Source: Zopfochytrium polystomum
Lineage: Eukaryota; Chytridiomycota; Chytridiomycetes; Chytridiales; Chytridiaceae
Assembly: GCA_025765615.1 (NCBI GenBank)
Contig: JAIVFJ010000007.1
Span: forward strand, 62,001-126,000
Direction: 5' to 3'
Length of the DNA stretch: 64,000 nt
The translations under genes and the position numbers were made by a program. The notes under the pieces were generated by a model that saw only the letters and a program-made list of their open reading frames with translations, was not told the origin of the DNA and ran no database searches. Shown piece after piece: positions 60,771-64,000 of the stretch (positions are counted from its first letter, which is position 1; every line of letters begins with the position of its first letter).

Positions 60771-63700
60771 ATGGACGAGACGGGACAGAGGTTCTCCTCG
60801 GTGGCCAGCGGCCAAGGTTGGAGCGGCCGTCCTACTGCGCAACAGCCCGCTTCCGATGAGCACACAGGCGCCACAGCGTTCCACCGCCAGTCGCAATCCT
60901 CCTACTCAGCGACATCTCCGCCTCGTCGGCCAAACTTTGACACCCTTCCGCAGTTTTCTGCGTCGCCCACCTCTTCTGCCTCCACCACCGCGTCGCGCAA
61001 AAAGACGCCCATCGCCGGCTCGGGCCAGCGTGGTTTCCTAGAGCGCAGAGGCGTACAAACTGCTGCCCTTCTCCAACAACGGCTTTACACCACGTCGTCG
61101 CGTACCGAGAATCCGTACTTTACCGTTCGCCTAGGGACGGCGGCATCTGCGGGCCCAACGGGCATTATGGGCGATGCCACAAGCAGAGCGCTGGCCTCGG
61201 CACCCGCAGGTCTGACTGGTGGAACACTTGCTAGCCCTGCCAGTCTTTGGACGTCGATGGAGGGATCCGATCCGGCGGAGAGCAGGGCGCTATCCGCTGC
61301 AAGTACGAGGCTGCCAATTGCGCAAGCAGTTGAGTTTGCTCATAATGTTTAATTTTCGACTCTTCTCCTAAGATGAACTGGCCAAATCCCCCAAACACAC
61401 CACCCACATCTAAAACCTCAAACATACACTCACTTAGGCGGAACCATTTTCTTACCTTTCTCGCCTCCCATCTCGCGAATCGCACATGGTCGTTCTTCGC
61501 GCCAAAAAGCCAAGCATTCTTCCTGTTGCATCTGCTGATCCATCGGGGAGGGGGCCGAAAACATCAGGCCGACTCCCACGGCCCCCAAACATTGACCCGG
61601 AGCTCCTTCAGCAGGTTATTAGACCCACAAAACGCACATTTGCGATGAACGGAGAGGATCTCTCTCATTTGATTGTGTACGGTGGGGTGGATGAAGCAAA
61701 GTTGGACGACGGGGCCGAGATAGCCGGAGGCGTTCGGCTGAGTCCACTTGGCCAACTACCAGTTATCCCACCGATTCAGCAGCGACCTGCCACTCAAGAA
61801 ACCTCTGGAGTTGTCACTACGCGTCCTCCGATGGAGGGTGGAGCTGTTCGTCTTCGAGCAACGTCGGCTAAAAAGGTTCGCCTTACGACGCCAGCGGTGG
61901 AGGAAACGATGGGGACCCCGCAAGTCAGGAGAGTGGTACCAATGGAAGTTGACAAAAATGTCGACGAGGACGAAACCATACATGCGCCGCAGCACGGTGA
62001 TGCAGAAGAACAAAAAGGTACCTATGCCGTATCAAAACCGACAACCGCTCGTTCAGCGAATCGATCACTCTTGAGATCTCGAGGTTCTCGGGCAGGAACT
62101 GCATTTAGTCTCGGCTCTGAGGGGAAAACCGAGACGCGCGCAATGACGGACCCTTTTGAATTCATTAAATACCTCGAGCACAAAGGAAAAACAAAAGAAT
62201 TTGTTTATTTAAATGCAAAGAAATCCCAGCTGACCCGAGGAACCCCCACCTACAACCCATATAATCTTGAAATTGTTGATTACATCGACGTTGACAAGAA
62301 GAATGGATACTTCACTTTGAGCTCTCAGGTACGTTCACACTTGAACAATTCTGCCCGTGGGTTGTCGTAATGAAAGCCCCAGGGGTTGACGAGGTTCAAT
62401 GAACTCGGCCATGGCGATTTTACTCCTTTGCATCAATGGCTTCGAGAGCATCATCTATTTCACAAGCTTTTGAAGATTCGCTTTTTTGCGAACTACCGCA
62501 TCTGGTCGTGCTTTATTTCTTGGCGTCGCACCGTCCTACGGACAAAAATAAAGACGGCGAAACGGCTGCTCGCAAAAAGCCTTTTTATGAACCATCCGAT
62601 TCTCCGTGCCACCCTGTTAAAGGTTCGAGCGGAATGTGTCGACATTGTTATGCACCGGCGATTCTTCAAAGTAGATCGGTCTCGGAGCTATCGCCTGGAA
62701 GAATTCATTCTGGAACAGAAGCAGTGGGTTGCGCAGGTCGGCAAGCAGGTGCTTAAGTCGTGGGAAGAGAATCTACGGGCAGCCGCTGAGGAGGCGAGCA
62801 TAAGCTGCCTGAACGAAAAAGGGTTTGATGTCGTGCTCATGAATGGCGATGATGAAGAGGATCCGAAGAGCGGCGAGAAAAATCCTGGGGGTGGTGGTGT
62901 TGGCTCAAAGGATTCGCTCGCACACGGATCAAAGCAGGACGTGAAGCGCGCAGAGTCAGCCCACACAGCACCCATTAAGCTTACATTCACAGAGCAAGCG
63001 GCTCGTCGGAACGAGTGCCGCCGGCTCCAACGCTTTGTCAAGCTCATGGACTATATGATCGTCTCAACGCTCCACGTCATGACCGTCAAAAGTGTGAGTG
63101 ATCTTCTCCGCCAGGTCTTCCAAGGATGCCAAGACGCCGACGTTGTCGTCGACAGCGACGGCGGCATGATCACTGCTGATGCCGAGCACCTGAGCGACGA
63201 AGTGCGAATGCTGCTGCAAACCGCCGACGCCGGCGAGTCGGATGCCGACAAGAGAGCATCAAAGACGAACGCGCCAGGGAGCGACGGGGACGACCTCTTT
63301 GGCGGGTCTGGGATAGGCAGGGGCATCCAAGTCGGCGGTGTCGTTGTCGGGCCCGAAGTCGGCACCGCCGAGCTGATTCGCTGTGATTTCGACGGGTTTC
63401 CAGCAGTACTGAGCCGCATCCTGCGCGCTAACATGGATAGGCCCAAGCTAGCTGAGGCAGCGGAAGATCCTCCAACCGAGCAGTCGCTAGCAGTGGACAC
63501 TGTGAAGAGCGGCAAGAAAACGGAGAAAGGTGGAAAGGACGAGAAGAAGCAGATTAAAGAGGTCTTTGTGCCGCTCTTCCAGCTCGAGCTGCTTCTAAAC
63601 CAGAAGTCACCAGCTCGCGAGCTGTACTTTGCCCCGTCGCTGACCAGCTTCCTCGCCGCGATTGACGAACTGCTTAAGCTTTACATCACAACCGTCCAAG

Positions 63701-64000
63701 GCGTCAACTTGCTGTCTAACTCAATACCGTATCTTAACCCTGCCAACCTAGCCGGCGGCGCCTACTCTTCCGTCCGCGGCCTTGAGGAAACGGAGTCTGG
63801 CGAGGGTCCTCAGGCGACGGCTATTATTATGGAGGGCGGATATTTCAAGGAAATTTGTGGTCGTATCCGCGGAGCGCTTGTCGGTATATTTGCGAACGCG
63901 GCCCGCTGGATAAGCACCTGGGAAGAGGTCCGCCAGATGTGGATCGAGAACGAGACTTTCAACGCTCTCGCCGCGGTTCAGGAGTCTGCCGGCCACGTCT
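60771..64000 (+). CDS. DNAH-like: Axonemal (inner-arm type) dynein heavy chain, N-terminal part
   Basis: Runs off the right edge. Exon 1 from ATG 60771 is Ser/Thr/Pro-rich, followed by a small intron region (61330-61480) and a second disordered exon. The DHC tail begins with PTYNPYNLEIVDYID, GYFTLSSQ and, after a 53-nt intron, GLTRFNELGHGDFTPLHQWL, REHHLFHKLLKIRFFANYRI, WSCFISWRRTVLR. This matches the N-terminal region of single-headed inner-arm chains (DNAH3/7/12/1 type). The last exon is open for over 1.6 kb to the edge with no frame break. Motor domains lie outside the window, so the exact DNAH type is not fixed. Confidence 0.85.

Overview
This is a 64 kb piece of a compact nuclear genome with intron-rich genes on both strands. 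Introns are mostly 37-80 nt, with GT-AG and occasional GC-AG borders. The gene content points to a single-celled, flagellated opisthokont, most likely a zoosporic (early-diverging) fungus or a close relative. It has an axonemal dynein heavy chain, CFAP44 and beta-tubulin (a flagellum), together with mL60/Mrpl31, a mitoribosomal protein I know mainly from fungi. It also has INTS9 and a SARAH-domain Hippo/MST kinase, which most familiar fungi lack or have lost. The taxon is my inference; no rRNA or other marker is present.

Layout, left to right. 0.3-1.4 kb: two related short minus-strand units of unknown family. 1.7-2.1 kb: a small coiled-coil protein. 2.2-9.1 kb: CFAP44 (minus), sharing an 81-bp gap with VPS25 (plus, 9.2-10.1 kb). 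10.1-11.0 kb: NTMT1 (minus), then an 86-bp gap to Pol5/MYBBP1A (plus, 11.1-15.6 kb). 16.5-18.2 kb: beta-tubulin. 19.0-21.5 kb: eIF3b. 22.3-25.1 kb: INTS9 (minus), whose introns carry long poly-T and poly-A tracts. 26.2-30.8 kb: a Q-rich LisH transcription cofactor (minus). 31-32.3 kb: simple repeats. 32.4-36.0 kb: HYOU1/Lhs1 (minus), with signal peptide and HSEL tail. 36.2-36.8 kb: mL60. 37.1-37.3 kb: the 25-residue ribosomal protein eL41. 38.4-45.2 kb: a very large TIR-ankyrin protein (minus). 45.5-47.95 kb: an almost CpG-free non-genic block with a tRNA-like head, probably a decayed, methylated element. 48.2-50.6 kb: MST kinase (minus). 51.9-55.5 kb: NAA25 (plus, 20 introns). 56.0-59 kb: TELO2 (minus). 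59.6-60.0 kb: LSM6 (minus). 60.8 kb to the right edge: the N-terminal part of an axonemal dynein heavy chain (plus).

The most unusual signal is a recurrent reading-frame break. In CFAP44, VPS25, NTMT1, Pol5, eIF3b, INTS9, the LisH gene, HYOU1 and the TIR-ankyrin gene, conserved protein sequence continues only if the ribosome (or the assembly) loses one extra nucleotide. Nearly all breaks are in the same direction (+1), about 17 in all. Beta-tubulin, MST, NAA25, TELO2, LSM6, mL60, eL41 and the visible dynein exons show none. The zero frame usually meets a stop codon at or soon after the break. At several sites, however, the best protein alignment puts the extra base in a short homopolymer rather than at the stop. 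The window alone cannot tell programmed +1 frameshifting from homopolymer over-calls in the assembly, and both are set out in the findings.

Gene models were built by eye from splice signals and remembered protein families. Exon borders are good where homology constrains them and approximate elsewhere.
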